64,000 nucleotides of DNA from Neophaeococcomyces mojaviensis (lineage: Eukaryota; Ascomycota; Eurotiomycetes; Chaetothyriales), in NCBI GenBank assembly GCA_030247915.1, contig JAPDRQ010000124.1, forward strand, positions 1-64,000, read 5' to 3'. Positions 1-12,063 of this stretch are shown in pieces. The position numbers were made by a program, and so were the translations under genes. The notes under the pieces are model-generated. The model had not been told where the DNA came from. It made no database searches and saw nothing but the letters and a program-made list of their open reading frames with translations. Each line of letters opens with the position of its first letter. Position 1 is the first letter of the stretch.

Positions 1-420
1 AAAAAAAAAACCAGCCAATTTCGTATTTAGCAGAGGGATATCAATATAAATGATGGTTGAATCATGTTCTTCTCCCTACCATAATTTGCATTTATGATGA
101 GACTGTTACTGTCCGAATGCTAGATGCGTAAAATGACGTCGGACTTTCCGTCAAATATTCGGGGGACGCCTTCCACTTCTGAATTCCCTGGCGCCTGCCA
201 TGAATAACATTCTTACATTCTATCACGAGATGGGCAACAAACGAGTTTTGGAGGCGCAGTCCTCCTTTCACAAGCTGGTAGTATCGATCTCTTGTTGGCA
301 TTCGCTCAATCGGACTTGCAGCGACTCGTTGCAACTGCACCCACTAAGCTACAGCGCCCAACATGATCTGATACCCCTCCATTAATCGACTTTCAAAAGA
401 ACTCGCCTAAAGCAGTAAGA
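1..420. other. 5' flank of the AMSH gene
   Basis: No convincing gene is seen here. The first ten bases are a run of A. The short frames on both strands have no family resemblance. The final 100 bases are the presumed promoter and leader of the deubiquitinase that starts at 421. Confidence 0.5.
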
Positions 421-1979
421 ATGGCCTTGACAGTGGGCTCAATGCCGTCTTCTATGAGCATGCCCCAGACTGTGGCTCAAGTGACGAAGGATGCTCAGGA
501 CTACGAGTTTAATGCGCTCGTGCCATTGAAGTATTGGCTCAGAACAGCCGCCGCTCTGGTAAAGCAAGTGAGTGCTGCTTGCAATAGCTCAACTGAACGT
601 GACTAATCTCTCCTTAGGCTGAGGTCTACATGAGGGAGGGCGACGATGAGATGACCTACTTCCTCCTGTTTCGACACGCTCACCTCGTCCTCACTAACCT
701 TGCAACACATCCGGAGTGGAGGAGACAAGCCGCCGAAGCCAAAGCTCTTGAACGAAAAGTAGCACAGAATCTGAAGATTTTGGACCTGCTCAAACCACGA
801 ATCAACCACAGACATGAGGAGTATGCAAAAGCTGCGCAAGCCAGACAAAGAGGCAGAGAGGAGGATGCAGAGAAGCGCAAGTCATTGCAAAGCTCCTTTT
901 CGCAAGAACAAGAACGGGTGCATGGAGCAAACACGCCCCAACAGCTGAAAGGGCAAGAAAATGCTGATTTAGCTGCGAGACTTGCTGGTCAAGAGTTCTC
1001 GAAGCGTGGGCCAAGTCGACAGTCGTATCCCACAGCATCATCACAGCAGCCAAGTCAAGACGACCTTGCGAGCAGGATGCAGGCGATCAGGAATAGAGTT
1101 GAGCTTCCCAATGTGATGTCCTTCACTGATGCAGGATCACAAGCACAAGAGCGTCTAGTACACACAGGCTATAGTTATCCTAGTGTGCCTGTCACTCATA
1201 AAGCACAGTTGAGACCCCAAGACACGCCCCAAAGACCTCCATTACAAACGAATCCTGCAAGGCCACCAGTATTACCTCCCAAGCCAATTCAGTCACAATC
1301 AACAAGCTCGGGTGGACACTCTCGACCAAACAAGCTGAGTGCCCCAGCTGTCCCGAGCAAAACTGAGGCAGAACCTGCATACAGCTTCGCACCGGGAGCT
1401 TATTTGGAAAATGGGACGCCCCTGCGAACAGTATTTCTGCCTCCTACTCTGCGAACGACTTTTCTTCGGTTAGCGTACCAAAATACTTTGAAGAACTTGG
1501 AAACTTGCGGCTTTCTGGCGGGGACTCTTCGAGCAAATGCCCTTTTTGTGAGTGCACTGATAGTGCCTGCGCAGACGGCAACGTCAGACACTTGCGAGAT
1601 GACGGATGAATCGGATCTTTTCGATTATGTTGATCAGCATGAGCTTATGATCCTCGGCTGGATACACACGCACCCAACGCAGACCTGCTTCATGAGTAGT
1701 CGAGATTTGCATACACACTCCGGCTATCAGATGATGCTGGCAGAGAGCATAGCCATTGTCTGTGCACCGAGCAAAGGTGATACAAGTCACGGAGGTGACT
1801 GGGGTGTGTACCGGTTAACGGACCCTCCAGGCAAGATGGCAATACTGCAGTGCGATAAGCCAGGGATTTTTCATCCGCATGATGTGGACAATATCTACAC
1901 AGACGCAATGAGGCCTGGGCACGTGATGGAGATTTCAGGGATGGATTTTGAGATCGTTGACCTTCGGCATTCAGAATAG
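421..1979 (+). CDS. sst2: AMSH-type JAMM/MPN+ deubiquitinase
   Basis: Two exons, 421-567 and 618-1979, are joined across a 50-bp intron (GTGAGT donor, gactaat branch region, CTTAG acceptor), giving 502 aa. The N-terminal ~100 residues are helical and look like the USP8-dimerisation/MIT-like region of AMSH proteins. The middle is Pro/Gln/Ser-rich and contains a PPVLPPKP stretch. The C-terminus is an MPN+ domain: Glu344 followed by H399-T-H401-P and Asp412 (HTHPTQTCFMSSRD) are the JAMM zinc ligands, and the late C-x(6)-HPH element matches the second structural zinc site of AMSH. In the family the enzyme cleaves K63-linked ubiquitin at endosomes, working with ESCRT. The fission yeast orthologue is Sst2. 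All catalytic residues are present. The start at 421 is the first ATG of the exon. Family assignment is firm; the substrate and location are inferred from the family. Confidence 0.93.
568..617 (+). other. Intron of the AMSH gene
   Basis: A 50-bp GT-AG intron. Its excision joins the frame that starts at 421 (exon end ...AAG CAA) to GCT GAG GTC TAC ATG, so the ATG at 630 is internal and not the start. Confidence 0.85.
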
Positions 1980-3710
1980 TGGTGGATACGTAGTTAACGG
2001 TCTGACACTCCACACCCTAATTGTTCCATGACGAGTACCTTACGACAGCCACACCGGTACGAAATTTATGTCTCGAACCAAAATGAAATTCGCTTTCATG
2101 CGGCTCCGGCAGCCATCCGAGAGTTTGAGTTGAATCTTGGCTCGAAATGCTTGAGGCAGTAACTGATTAGTCTAATAGAGTTTGACAAGACGGTAGAACG
2201 AATATGTCACGTCAAAGGTGTTTCGTATTCCCTTGAGACCGTGCAGCAGCAGCACTTGTCACATGTTTCGAAGAGTTTGTACACGCTGATGCACGTCCGT
2301 GTATTCGCTGTTGACGTGCAGGCGCAGCGACGCGTGTTTCATCCCGGCTGCAGAAGGCGTGAGATATCCACGGTGGCAGCACCATCCAAGCCAAGCGATG
2401 TTTGGTGAGGACAAGTGAAGCAAACTGCCAACATCTTACTGGTGGTAGTGCAGCGCCATCAAACGCCATAAACAAGGGCTGAACAAATCAAGGCCAGATA
2501 GTGGAGGCTTATGCAGGTACAAGAATCCTTTCAGGAACGGCCAACCACGGACAAGGGCTTGAATCGTGATCGACGCACGGAAATTTCCTTTGGCTTTCTA
2601 CAATGTCTTCAACACGGAAATGTTATTTCTTCTCACAACTTACTGTAGGGTTGCAACTGAGGCTGTGCGGGAAGCAGACGAACAAATAATAGATGTTCCG
2701 CAAGGAACTGTGTTGTGCATTAGGCCATGTAGACAATGAATGATCTGTGGTGAAAGCCCAATGGAATGTGTAGGATTTGGTGAGCAGTCAGGTACCACGG
2801 CGCTATGCACATTAAGCACGAAACGAGATGTTTCTATTGGTGGACCCCCAGTTAAGCAGCAATCAGTGCTCCAACTAATTTCCGCAAGTGACCCATTGGT
2901 GGCTTGCAGGCACGAACAACTGAACCAGCTGCGTCTTTGTGCTTTCTCGCTGGGGGAGCCGCCGCTGCCGCCGACAGCCTCCCTAAACCTCGCAGCTCTT
3001 TGCACCTAGGAGCCGGGCCCGATGCTCTTTTGGAGTCCTTCTCGATCCCCGCCAAGAGGTTGTGTTGTCTCGCTCCCTGCGGCAATCGCCCAATTACTCT
3101 CCCTGCTGCCTCAACTGCACACTGCAGCTCCTTCTCCCTTCCAACTCCATACCAAGCAGAAACCTCCTACCCACACACGACTCCGTCTTCATCTTCTCAG
3201 TCTCTCTTTCAGTACCTGTTGTCTCTACAGACACTCTCACTCGTTCAGCATTTTGACTGACTGGCCTCGCGGCACCTGATATTACTCGCCTAATTCTGAC
3301 TCCCGACGCAGTTGCATCGACCAAGGAAGCTTCAGCAGTCACCGAGTATCTGAAACACCATAGCACAACCATCATTCCTCAACTGCAGCCACCTGCTTCA
3401 GCATTCCGAATCTCCTCAACTCCTCGCCTCCTCAGTTCGATCGTTCTCTGCTGGTCAGAAAAGTTCTGCGAGAAAGACAAAGGATTGCATCCACACCTAG
3501 AACAAACCAACTAAGCCCGTCACTTACTTCGAGGAATCAACAAGACTCTACACGCTTTGTTACAGACCTGTCTGCTTTGTCGAACGTCTGCAGCTTGGAA
3601 CCTGGATGTCACCACTTTGAGTACTAGTAAATTTCAACTTTGTCGACCTTGGAAGACACTCGACCACGTTCACTGTCGAACCCGCTTCAAACAATTAACA
3701 ATACACAGCC
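1980..3710. promoter_or_regulatory. Intergenic spacer and long pyrimidine-rich leader of the WSC gene
   Basis: No supported gene lies here. From about 3020 to 3710 the plus strand becomes rich in C and T runs, the usual composition of a fungal core promoter and 5' leader, and it leads directly to the ATG at 3711. Several short frames with ATGs occur in it (for example at 3022) and would be upstream ORFs if transcription starts that far back. Extent and start site are inference. Confidence 0.4.
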
Positions 3711-4638
3711 ATGAAAACCTCAATGCTTTTCAAGAGCCTGCAGGTGTCGATACTGGGTCTGCTGGCAACCCAAACCCTAGCACAGTCATCCGCAGCGTCC
3801 ACTCCTGCTTCCAACACTGTTGAGCTGGGTGCAATCCAGACGCGCGATTGTTATTCATCACCCGGCCCGCTAAAACAAGATAACACCAATACATTTCAGA
3901 CCTCAGGTTTATGCCAAACAGTGTGTGGAAACCAGAACCATGCAGTAATGGCCATCACTGGAGGCTCGACCTGCTACTGCGGCGATATGCTCCCAGCACT
4001 TGACAGTCAAGTCGACATATCATTTTGCAACTCTCCTTGTCAAGGATTTGGTCAGCAGAGCTGTGGTGGAATTGGATACTGGCAAGTCTACCTGACGGGC
4101 TTGACGGGCGATGTTCAAACAGCACCCAACTCGACAACATCTAGTTCATCTGCACCAGCTTCTACATCAACGCACGCGGTGCAATCTACCATTATCGTCA
4201 CAGCATCAGCTACCGCCAAGCCACCGATTGCGTCGGGGAGTAATAGCGGCGGTAGTAGTGGCGGCAGCGGCCCTAACAAGGTCGGGATCGCGGTTGGAGT
4301 CGTCGTTGGAGTGATTGCTGTTGCTGCGATCGCGGGAGCAGTTATTATGTACCTGAAACAGAAGCGAAGAAAGGAGATCGAAGAGGAACACAAGGCTGCC
4401 GCCGCCGTTAACCAATTTATCGGCTCAAGATCGTCAGACACGAAATCAGATTCAAGACTGGATCCCTCGATGGCCTCGTATCGACGAGAGAGCATCGGAA
4501 GTATTGCCGATGAGCGAGACTTCTCGAGGAGGATATTACAGGTAAGAAATGCTGACTCCAACCTTGACCGAACAGGAAGCTAATGAATCTGTACAGGTTC
4601 GAAACCCGGATCGAGGTTCTATGAACTCAGTAGCATAG
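3711..4638 (+). CDS. WSC-domain single-pass membrane protein (cell-wall stress sensor-like)
   Basis: Exons 3711-4541 and 4597-4638 surround a 55-bp intron (GTAAGA donor, TGTACAG acceptor); the product is 290 aa. Residues 1-25 are a signal peptide ending LAQ. Residues ~38-128 are a WSC domain with eight cysteines (47, 68, 72, 88, 90, 106, 110, 118) and the STCYCGD core. Residues 135-187 are Ser/Thr/Gly-rich and presumably O-mannosylated. Residues 191-215 form one transmembrane helix followed by KQKRRK, and the cytoplasmic tail is short and charged. This is the layout of Wsc/Slg1 sensors, which report wall stress to Rho1-Pkc1. Many fungal WSC membrane proteins have no tested role, so sensor function is inferred. 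If the intron is retained, a different tail of exactly the same length results. Confidence 0.88.
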
Positions 4639-5843
4639 CGATAACTGGCAGCGCCACCACGAAGTACTAGGTGCATCAGCATGGCGATACTCGTGGTGGT
4701 CCAATGACATTTGGGAAGAAATGAAAATGCTTTAGGCAAATATGCGACTGTATCTTAAAGCACGTCACCTGTCATCGAATGTTCTTTCGAAGCTAGCCAC
4801 ATTGGTAGCCTTGAATGAAGCTCTCCTCGACCTACTCCTCGATACTCGATGCACCATTTCAAATCTCTCTGTCCTGCTTGTCACATTCACGATCCACGAT
4901 CATTTGAAGATTCTGTTTTCACGTCTACGCATGGCATCGGTGTTGGTTGGCTGGCGGTTGCTGTCTTTATACATAGGCCGGATTGTGGTCTCACATAGAT
5001 CGGATGGGCTCTACAACGTCACGAGCGAAGGCTAGGAAAATGGTATTGTGTAGGAGGTTGCTTTTTTGGATGAACCTCCCTCGCCGCCCATGGTTGCTAT
5101 CACAGACTACACAGCAGGTGCTCCTTGTCACAGGCTGCTGGAGTTGTCAATGGTAATGGGTGGTGGAGGACTGCACGGAGGTAGATATTGTGTCACTGCA
5201 CCCACCAACTCAATACGAGAATAACTTTCCATTCACAAGCTTTTGGCCATCGTTCCGAGACCATACCTCAACTATGATCATCCTGTTTGACTACCATGAA
5301 ACCTTACAATATTACCTTGCGACCACTAATACATCTGTCCGGCCATGAACTCTTCCCCCGCAACGCCATGCATCATCATGGTCTCCGGTTTGCGATACAC
5401 TTAACCACACAGGGTCCATCCACTCTGCGGACTTCCATCGGCATAGCTACGGTGAGCTGTACGATATCAATGCCAATGATCAGCACGAAGCCTGAAGGTC
5501 GAACATTACTTATTAACACATTTTGAACAACTCTTTGCCAGCCAGAAATGTCTGTTCATGCTTCTCTACCACCGTAGACACTTTGTCCAACATTCTAGAC
5601 GAATACCAAGACTGTTAACTGCTTCACTCAGTCCGTCCCCCAACCATCTTGGCCAACTCAACATTTACTCAACTTTTACTTCCTTGTCGCCAGGTGAAGA
5701 TTTGCAGTACATGCAAGCTTTCATTTCAACGTCAACAGCAACCTTTTCGTCCTCTACGAGCTCATCCTCGCCATCTTCGCCATCTTCGCCATTCCCGGTA
5801 TGAAGCATTAGACATCGCTCATGCTACCAAGCAATGTCTGGCA
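4639..5843. other. Intergenic, no gene recognised
   Basis: This holds the 3' flank of the WSC gene and the presumed 3' flank of the uncertain minus-strand gene. Plus-strand frames of 60-100 codons are present but have low-complexity or unnatural composition. A short imperfect repeat of GCCATCTTC occurs at about 5771-5791. Confidence 0.4.
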
Positions 5844-6648
5844 TCATCTAAGCTCTTGGGCATGCTGTGCGCTAAGTTGACAGTACCATCCTCGCCGTGC
5901 GGGAGGGTCTTCGGCTTCCGCATCGTCATCTCCCGGTGGGTTTTCTTCACTTAACGATGTCTGGCCTCCATTGTGCTCGGTGGATTGATCATCCCCCTCT
6001 TTACTTTCGGTTTCTGTACTATCGTCGTCAGTGGTTCCAGGTTCGAAGTATCGTTTAACAATACGAAGAACGATCGGCTTGTTAGCATCTCCATGCCGTA
6101 TGTTGAGGAGATAGACATTGTCTCCAGCATCGTACGACGGCTCCATCACATGTCATCACCTGCGATTAAATCTTCCTGATTGCAATCCCATGCCTTCAAC
6201 AATTCATCGAAATGATCAGCCAGAATCTGCATGTTGTCTGGCCATCCGCATCCATCCTCTGCATGGCTGCCTCTTCGAGATCGTTTCGGATATTGCCTAA
6301 CCTCACTTTCCAACTGCTCCGGAACAGTCTGGATTACAAGCGGCTTTGCGACGATTGTCCAGACACGAAGGGAGCTCTTCTGCAAATATCCCTTGCTGAA
6401 ATTTCATTCTCAGGTATGTTCCTTTCGTTGTTGCTGCGGAATAGCAAAGAGGTATGCTCGATGTCAAGAAGTTTGACGACAGGAGACCTGGGACCAAAAC
6501 TCGCCATAGGTCCACGGAAGGGACCGCTACTGCAAGCTTCGTGCATAAGGCGAGTGCATGCTATGCAGCATTTCAGTCGCCTGAGGTCGGTACTTTCATT
6601 GCAATTGGTGCAGGCCGAGTAAAGGATTGGACCTGATAATTCGTCCAT
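5844..6648 (-). CDS. Uncertain gene with a Cys-rich, zinc-finger-like motif
   Basis: I do not recognise this gene. The first ATG of the upstream frame is at 6648 and opens MDELSGPILYSACTNCNEST. It contains C-x2-C-x10-CC-x2-C-x4-H-x2-C, which has zinc-binding spacing. That frame stops at 6334. A second frame (6146-6385) is acidic and contains LADHFDELLKAWDCNQ. A third (5844-6149) contains VYLLNIRHGDANKPIVLRIV and an Asp/Glu/Ser-rich tail. They follow one another on the minus strand and could be exons of one gene, but I found no canonical splice sites linking them. Degeneration, small frameshifts or non-canonical introns are all possible. The span is given as a hypothesis. Confidence 0.3.
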
Positions 6649-7184
6649 GATTTTGAAGTCGTGGAATGAGATGAATGGTGGCGGTGTGTCGTACCTGAGG
6701 CGTACTATGGTCGTAATGGCAGAAAGATTAGGACAAAAGACGCTCAATCTATGGCTGAAAAGTTTGCATTGATGCAAGAAGTGAAGATTACAAAGGTGTA
6801 TGTATGCCGCTTAGACATGACTTGAGGAAGGTGCTAGCAGTGAAGTCCTACTCATCGTTGACTGGCGCCTTCCTTGTTATCAATAGCCAAAGCAGCAGCT
6901 TCCTCGTTCTGCAAACATTATTGCCCTGAAGACTTGTCATGCTCATAACCGAGTCGATTCACCCTATTTAAATCACCATACCTCTAACCGTTTTTACCTT
7001 AATAACCCGTTCGCCCTCGAACTTACTTCCTTCTCCGTTAGATCCTACTCTTCCAAACTGTCTCACATCCTTGTCTGTTCTACTCCAAGCCTTGTGCCCA
7101 CTCTATCCTCATCCTCCCCATCTCTTCCTCGTCGTTCTCACAATCGTTGTCATTGACAGTATCAAAAACTAATTTATCCCCAAG

Positions 7185-7304
7185 ATGCCTCACAATGGCC
7201 CAGTCTGGCACAACTTTCAAAGCCACGTTTTTACTCCTCTCCAGCTGATAATATCAACACTTGAGCTTGACTCGTCCCGTTCCTTGGTCGCTCGAGTAAG
7301 GTAA
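7185..7304 (+). CDS. Candidate small ORF behind a promoter-like leader
   Basis: The ATG at 7185 follows about 150 bases of C/T-rich sequence ending ATTTATCCCCAAG, which resembles the leaders of real genes in this window. Unspliced, it encodes 39 aa beginning MPHNGPVWHNFQ. A GTAAGG donor at 7296 and a TTTCACAG acceptor ending at 7338 would extend it in frame to about 59 aa, ending at a TGA near 7401. That intron would be only 43 bp and lacks a clear branch site. No family is recognised. It may be a small-protein gene, the first exon of something else, or a non-coding transcript. Confidence 0.25.
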   Translation: MPHNGPVWHNFQSHVFTPLQLIISTLELDSSRSLVARVR

Positions 7305-9864
7305 CCCCACTGTTGTGCCTGCATCCACAATTTCACAGCAATCCTCTTGGTCATTGGGGCACACTCATCTTTATCTAATCATCAACACCATAAAGTGCTT
7401 TTGAGTAGAATAACGCTTGGATTCAAACCGTGATCACTTTGGTAGTGTCTGAACAAGATTAATATGTGTTAATATGTCGATAAGCGTGTTATAAAAGAAT
7501 CTTCCAATGCAGTACACATACTGGCTATAGAACTCTTCTGTTTCCTCGGAAATGATGTACACAGCAAGAATGAAGTATTGCCTAAACAAGGTCACATGAG
7601 ACGAAGCGAAAAGCGCAACAAGAAGCAGATACGGATGTGCACCACAAACAGTAACAAGGAAGACACATCAAATAGGCTGACACCGAAACCGGTGAGCTGA
7701 AGTGAGGCGACTGCTTCCGCACCACTCAGTGTCTGACCCCACTCCATACAAAGAATTATGTGTGAGGATCACTATTCGGAATCAATGAGGAGAGCCGTAG
7801 CAACTGACTGTATACACTATTTTATCCCCTTCAACAAAGTGTTTCTTCCAAGAATGCCAAGTTCATAAAAAGGGGTGTAGACTGTAATCTCACTCTAGAG
7901 GAGATCTAGCCAGATTTTTTGTATCAGCACAAGAGACACGGACCAGAGTCCGCAGAGCAAAGTGATGTTAGGAAAATTATCTCCTGTACATAGCAGGTAA
8001 AGAATCTGGATACGACCTCATGGAGCCTTGGAAACGGTGTTCATATGCCTGACTCGGCTTGGACAACGTAGCTTGAGGAAGTTATGGCTTGAGGTCAGAA
8101 GGAAAGGTCGCAACAAGAAAAGACCGCCACGTCTGTGAACTCTGACGGCATTTGTGCCACTACCTCTGAGAGAATTGTAACCGGTCAGTCGAGTACACCC
8201 GACATAGCCATAACAAAATGGTAGCTACGTCTAGTTGCTGCATTAGGCCCCTAGTGTCAGCAGCAGCGTATGTCATAGAGCTGTGATATCTGCTTTTTTA
8301 AAAAACCAAAAACCAAAAACGAAATGACTGATAGATCAATGCACAAACTAAGAGATTTTCAATCTCCTTCCGATGCTGTTCAGACTAGCCTATACTCCTC
8401 TGGCTCCTTTCGTTAAGGTAAAGACAATAGTGGTTGTTGATCGCAAAGTCGGCGAATGGATTGGTCTTACCGGCTTGCGTTTGACTTGGCCGGGTTGGCA
8501 TTAGCTAGGAGAAAGGCTGCCCTCCTGTTGACACCTGTCACTACCCTAAGGGGAAGGCACAAACGATAGTGCATTCCTGCGTGCCTCTAGCGTTAGGATA
8601 TGTGTCTCTGCACGCTTTTTGGCAAGGCTCAGACACATTCATGTATATGTGCCCGGATGGTCGTTTGTCGTTCATGTCGGTCGTTGAAGCACACTTGCGC
8701 TATCCTGATACACGATCATCAAATTGGTGATGAAGGGCGCTACGAGAGCATGTGCCGCCGATGACATGGTGACTACACCTTGTTCGTACCACCTTGCTAT
8801 TATCGTGTAAGGTCATAAGGCCGTCGGTCACGGTGCAAAGAATGACCCTAACCTCGAATTGATTGCCATGAGAACGCATAAAGATCGTTTAAGATCTGCT
8901 GACCAATCTGTTAACTCGGAGCATAAACCGGTGAACCTGCTGAAGTTGAGCTGAAGCGGCACATCTCAATTTGTCCAAGATCTGCTAAGGCATGCCTGAC
9001 TTTGTGAGCATCAAACGTTGAGCTCGTCAACCTGCTACTGCTACCCAACTTGTATGAACCTATAGTTAGGCCTGTAGACTCTTCGTATCACTCAAGTGAC
9101 GAGTTGCTGAACCCAGTAAAATTAGTACCAACTGCTCGATTGGGGTAGTTCTGGCTTTCATACCCCAAATTACTGCTTGCCCGATGGATTGACCTGCATC
9201 GTGGGTGTCGGCCGATTTGAGGGGCTTCATTGTGCGAGAGATCCAATCGTCATTGCTGCTGTTGGAGAAGATGTTCTCGCGCATTAAGGTTTCGTTCCTA
9301 CAGAGTCAGAACCATCCCTATCAACCTTGCGGTCAAGTGCATCCTTCCATCTTGCATCACATCCACGTTAATTTCATTTCTTCGATAGATGTCGGGATCT
9401 TTCCCAAAGTACAATGCTTGGAGTAAAGGACGTACACTAATCTGCCTTGTGTTGCGTCACAGATGTTGTAAGATTGCAGCCGCTAGGTCAAGGAAAGGAA
9501 GAAAGGAAGCGAGATGTGGCTAGTAAGCGTGGCTGATCGGCCTGCTTATGGGTTAGCTTTTCAGCCTCAGTTTGCCGAATGTGGAACTTGTGGCTGGTGG
9601 TGCATTGTAGAAGTGGCTGTGATCTGCATGAGAGGTGTCAAAGGGCGAATGAGAAATGTGGAGCGTCAGATCCTTTTGTCCCTTCTGCTACGGTGGCTTA
9701 CGGCCTTACTCGTTCTTCATTAATGTTTGAGCATGATGTGGACCAGCATGGAGGGGAAACTGGTCTAATGCTCCCTGTCCAACAATGATTAACCTACTAG
9801 TGGATTATGCAGTAAATCACCGATTTACAAACCAACCCCGGCGGAAGATAATCACTGTAATCGG

Positions 9865-9885
9865 AAGCTTCAAGCTTCAAGCTTC
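9865..9885. repeat. Tandem repeat, three copies of AAGCTTC
   Basis: Three perfect adjacent heptamers, each overlapping a HindIII-like AAGCTT site. No function is suggested. Confidence 0.8.
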
Positions 9886-10228
9886 TTTCGTTCAATCCTT
9901 CGCGTTACGCTAGTTGCGGCTGCACCCGTAAAGCCATGCGCTGTTCGGACATCAACTGCAACGAATAGTCTGCTAAGTCATCTTCGTCATTAAGAAGCGA
10001 GGGTAGTGGTAGGAACAGATCGTCGCACTAGCAGACCTGAGAATTCTGTCCAACGTTTAGTGTGTTGTATTCATCGAAAGTCTAGCAACATTTTGGTCTT
10101 CTCAACACTGGAGCTAGAAAGTAATTCTGATTGGTTTATACGTAATATCTAGTTTGGCGCTAAAAGGGGCATGAGGTCTCGAGCCGTCACTGGGAACATG
10201 CGAAATCCAACAACGAACACAGTGATCC

Positions 10229-12063
10229 TTACTCAGGTCCCCAACAACTACAGCCGTCCAATAATTGTGTCGATACCAAGCCTTGATATCCACCAGCCTT
10301 CATCACCGAACTTAATCTTTCGAAATCTTCTGTCGGGCATGCGCAGAACGAGCCAACAATCGTAGTACTAGTCTCATTTTGTAGCAGAGATACGGCAGCT
10401 TGAGGGAACCTGACCGACACTTCGAGCTCGTCGTTGGTGAGAGGTAGGACTTTCGAGATTGTTGCTATTGGGAGCGCATCGATGAATGGGTCGGTTGTAT
10501 TGCCGCTGTTCAACTGTGCTTTGTGTCTGGCATTTACGATAAAATGCGCAACTGCATAGGCGCAACAGCTGTTCCACACACCTTCTTGAACTTTCAATCG
10601 TCGCAAAAGCAAAAGAGCTGTTTGACAAGTCTGAAGGTCCGGACAGAGTAAAGTAACGACGAACAGCGGTAGAATCAGTCCGATGTTGTCCAAGAACGGT
10701 CGTTCCGATGTGGGTTTTAAACTTGCGAATTGGGGACACATGTCAATGAATGAGGACATGCAAAGAATTAGGTCGTCGAATTGATGGTTCTCTTGCGGGA
10801 AACCATCGTTCGAGCTTGGCATATGATCAATCACTGTATCTAATGCCTGATGTTGTCCGTGCAAGAGATGTAGCCAAGGCCGGTCGTCGTAAGCAAGTGT
10901 TTGCTCAAGTTTTGAAGTTCGATTCATCCACGAACTCGACCAAAGTTGAAAATCATGAATCGCAGGAGTGATATGACGTGGATGCTTGCTGCTGACTCTT
11001 CGAAGAGCAAAGGTATGTGAGTACAGTAGTAATAAACTGTCATTGGCCTGGTCTAGGTCTTCAAATTGTGTCCCGCCAAAGACATCGAAGACATGTTGCT
11101 CTGAAGAAAGGCTGTCCGACCGTATGGAGTCATGATTGAAAGCTTCAAAGATCGTTCTCAGTGTGTCGCAAAGATCTGGCGATAATCTACCGTCGCTGAT
11201 TATCGTATGTTCGTTCAAGATCCTTGCTCCAGCTTGAAGGTGCTGTATAGCGGAGCACAAACCGCCAATGAGGTACTCACAATTAGCAAAGAGGATGCTA
11301 ATGATGAGTACAATATCAGGAGGAAGTTCTCTGGACATGTATCTTAGGTCAGTTACAGCTTCACTGTAGTATGCAATGTACTCTGGATTCCTTGGTGAGG
11401 AGCTGACGCTTGACGCGAAGGTTCGTTCGTAAAGACCGCAAAGGGCAGTCAGAGTTTTGTGTACAATAGGACTCGACCGGCCTGCTTGGAACACGAATTG
11501 ATAGTAGAACTTGGATATGCGTCCAGACACGTCGGCGGCTCGAGCAGAGTTTCCAAGGAAGGACTCAGCCATGTCAGTGAACAGGCCCGCAACACCGACG
11601 ACAATGCTTTCAGAGAAGAATCGGTGAGACAAGTTGCTCTCATCGTCCGACTGAATGGTCGTTTGTGATCGCGACCGTGCTGTCCGCAGGCTCAATCTCT
11701 CATCTGAGAAGCGAGATCTACTTCGTTGTGTGTCTTGCCACTCGCAAACATATCCTCCCCTCTCACAACGGGCGCAGTTAGGATTACGTTGCTCATCACA
11801 CTTCACTCTTCTTTGCCTATCCCAACGTTAGTAGGTATCTCGAATAAACTTTCTGATGGCACTTACCTGCAAGTAAAGCACCCATTTCGACTCTTTGAAT
11901 GGAATCTCTTCACTCTTGAGTTCTGCCCTGCCGAAGGCGCACCGTCTGTTGCTTCTAGTCTTCGAGATGCCATTGATCGTTTGACTCTTCGACTCTGTGA
12001 TTTGGAGGTACACAGTTGAGTTGATAGACATCGGTCTGTTGTGATGAGTATTGTAACCGACAT
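10229..12063 (-). CDS. Zn2Cys6 (GAL4-type) fungal transcription factor
   Basis: Exon 1 (12063-11867) and exon 2 (11816-10229) are joined over a 50-bp intron with a GTAAGT donor and a TACTAAC branch site. The intron splits the DNA-binding domain, and joining it gives CFTCRQRRVKCDEQ followed by NCARCERGGYVC. The spacing is C-x2-C-x6-C-x7-C-x2-C-x6-C, a complete binuclear zinc cluster. The rest is a long helical region of the fungal-specific regulatory type, with a segment KFYYQFVFQAGRSSPIVHKT about 120 residues after the cluster. From the ATG at 12063 the product is 594 aa; from 11973 (MASRRLEA) it is 564 aa, and I cannot choose between them. Target genes are unknown. The flanks are empty, so context gives no clue to the pathway. 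Confidence 0.85.

Larger units (their letters stand above)
6649..10228. other. 3.6-kb gene-poor interval
   Basis: No frame longer than about 75 codons resembles a protein, and 6800-9060 has none of useful length. It contains a promoter-like pyrimidine-rich segment with a short ORF (about 6980-7304, listed separately) and a small tandem repeat at 9865-9885. The rest shows nothing I can name. Confidence 0.5.

Noticed and set aside
4115..4561. 148-codon minus-strand frame over the WSC gene
   Set aside because: It lies entirely antisense to the WSC coding exon and its hydrophobic parts mirror the transmembrane segment.
5740..5800. Short GCCATCTTC repeats as a minisatellite
   Set aside because: Only about two imperfect units; too short to call a repeat locus.
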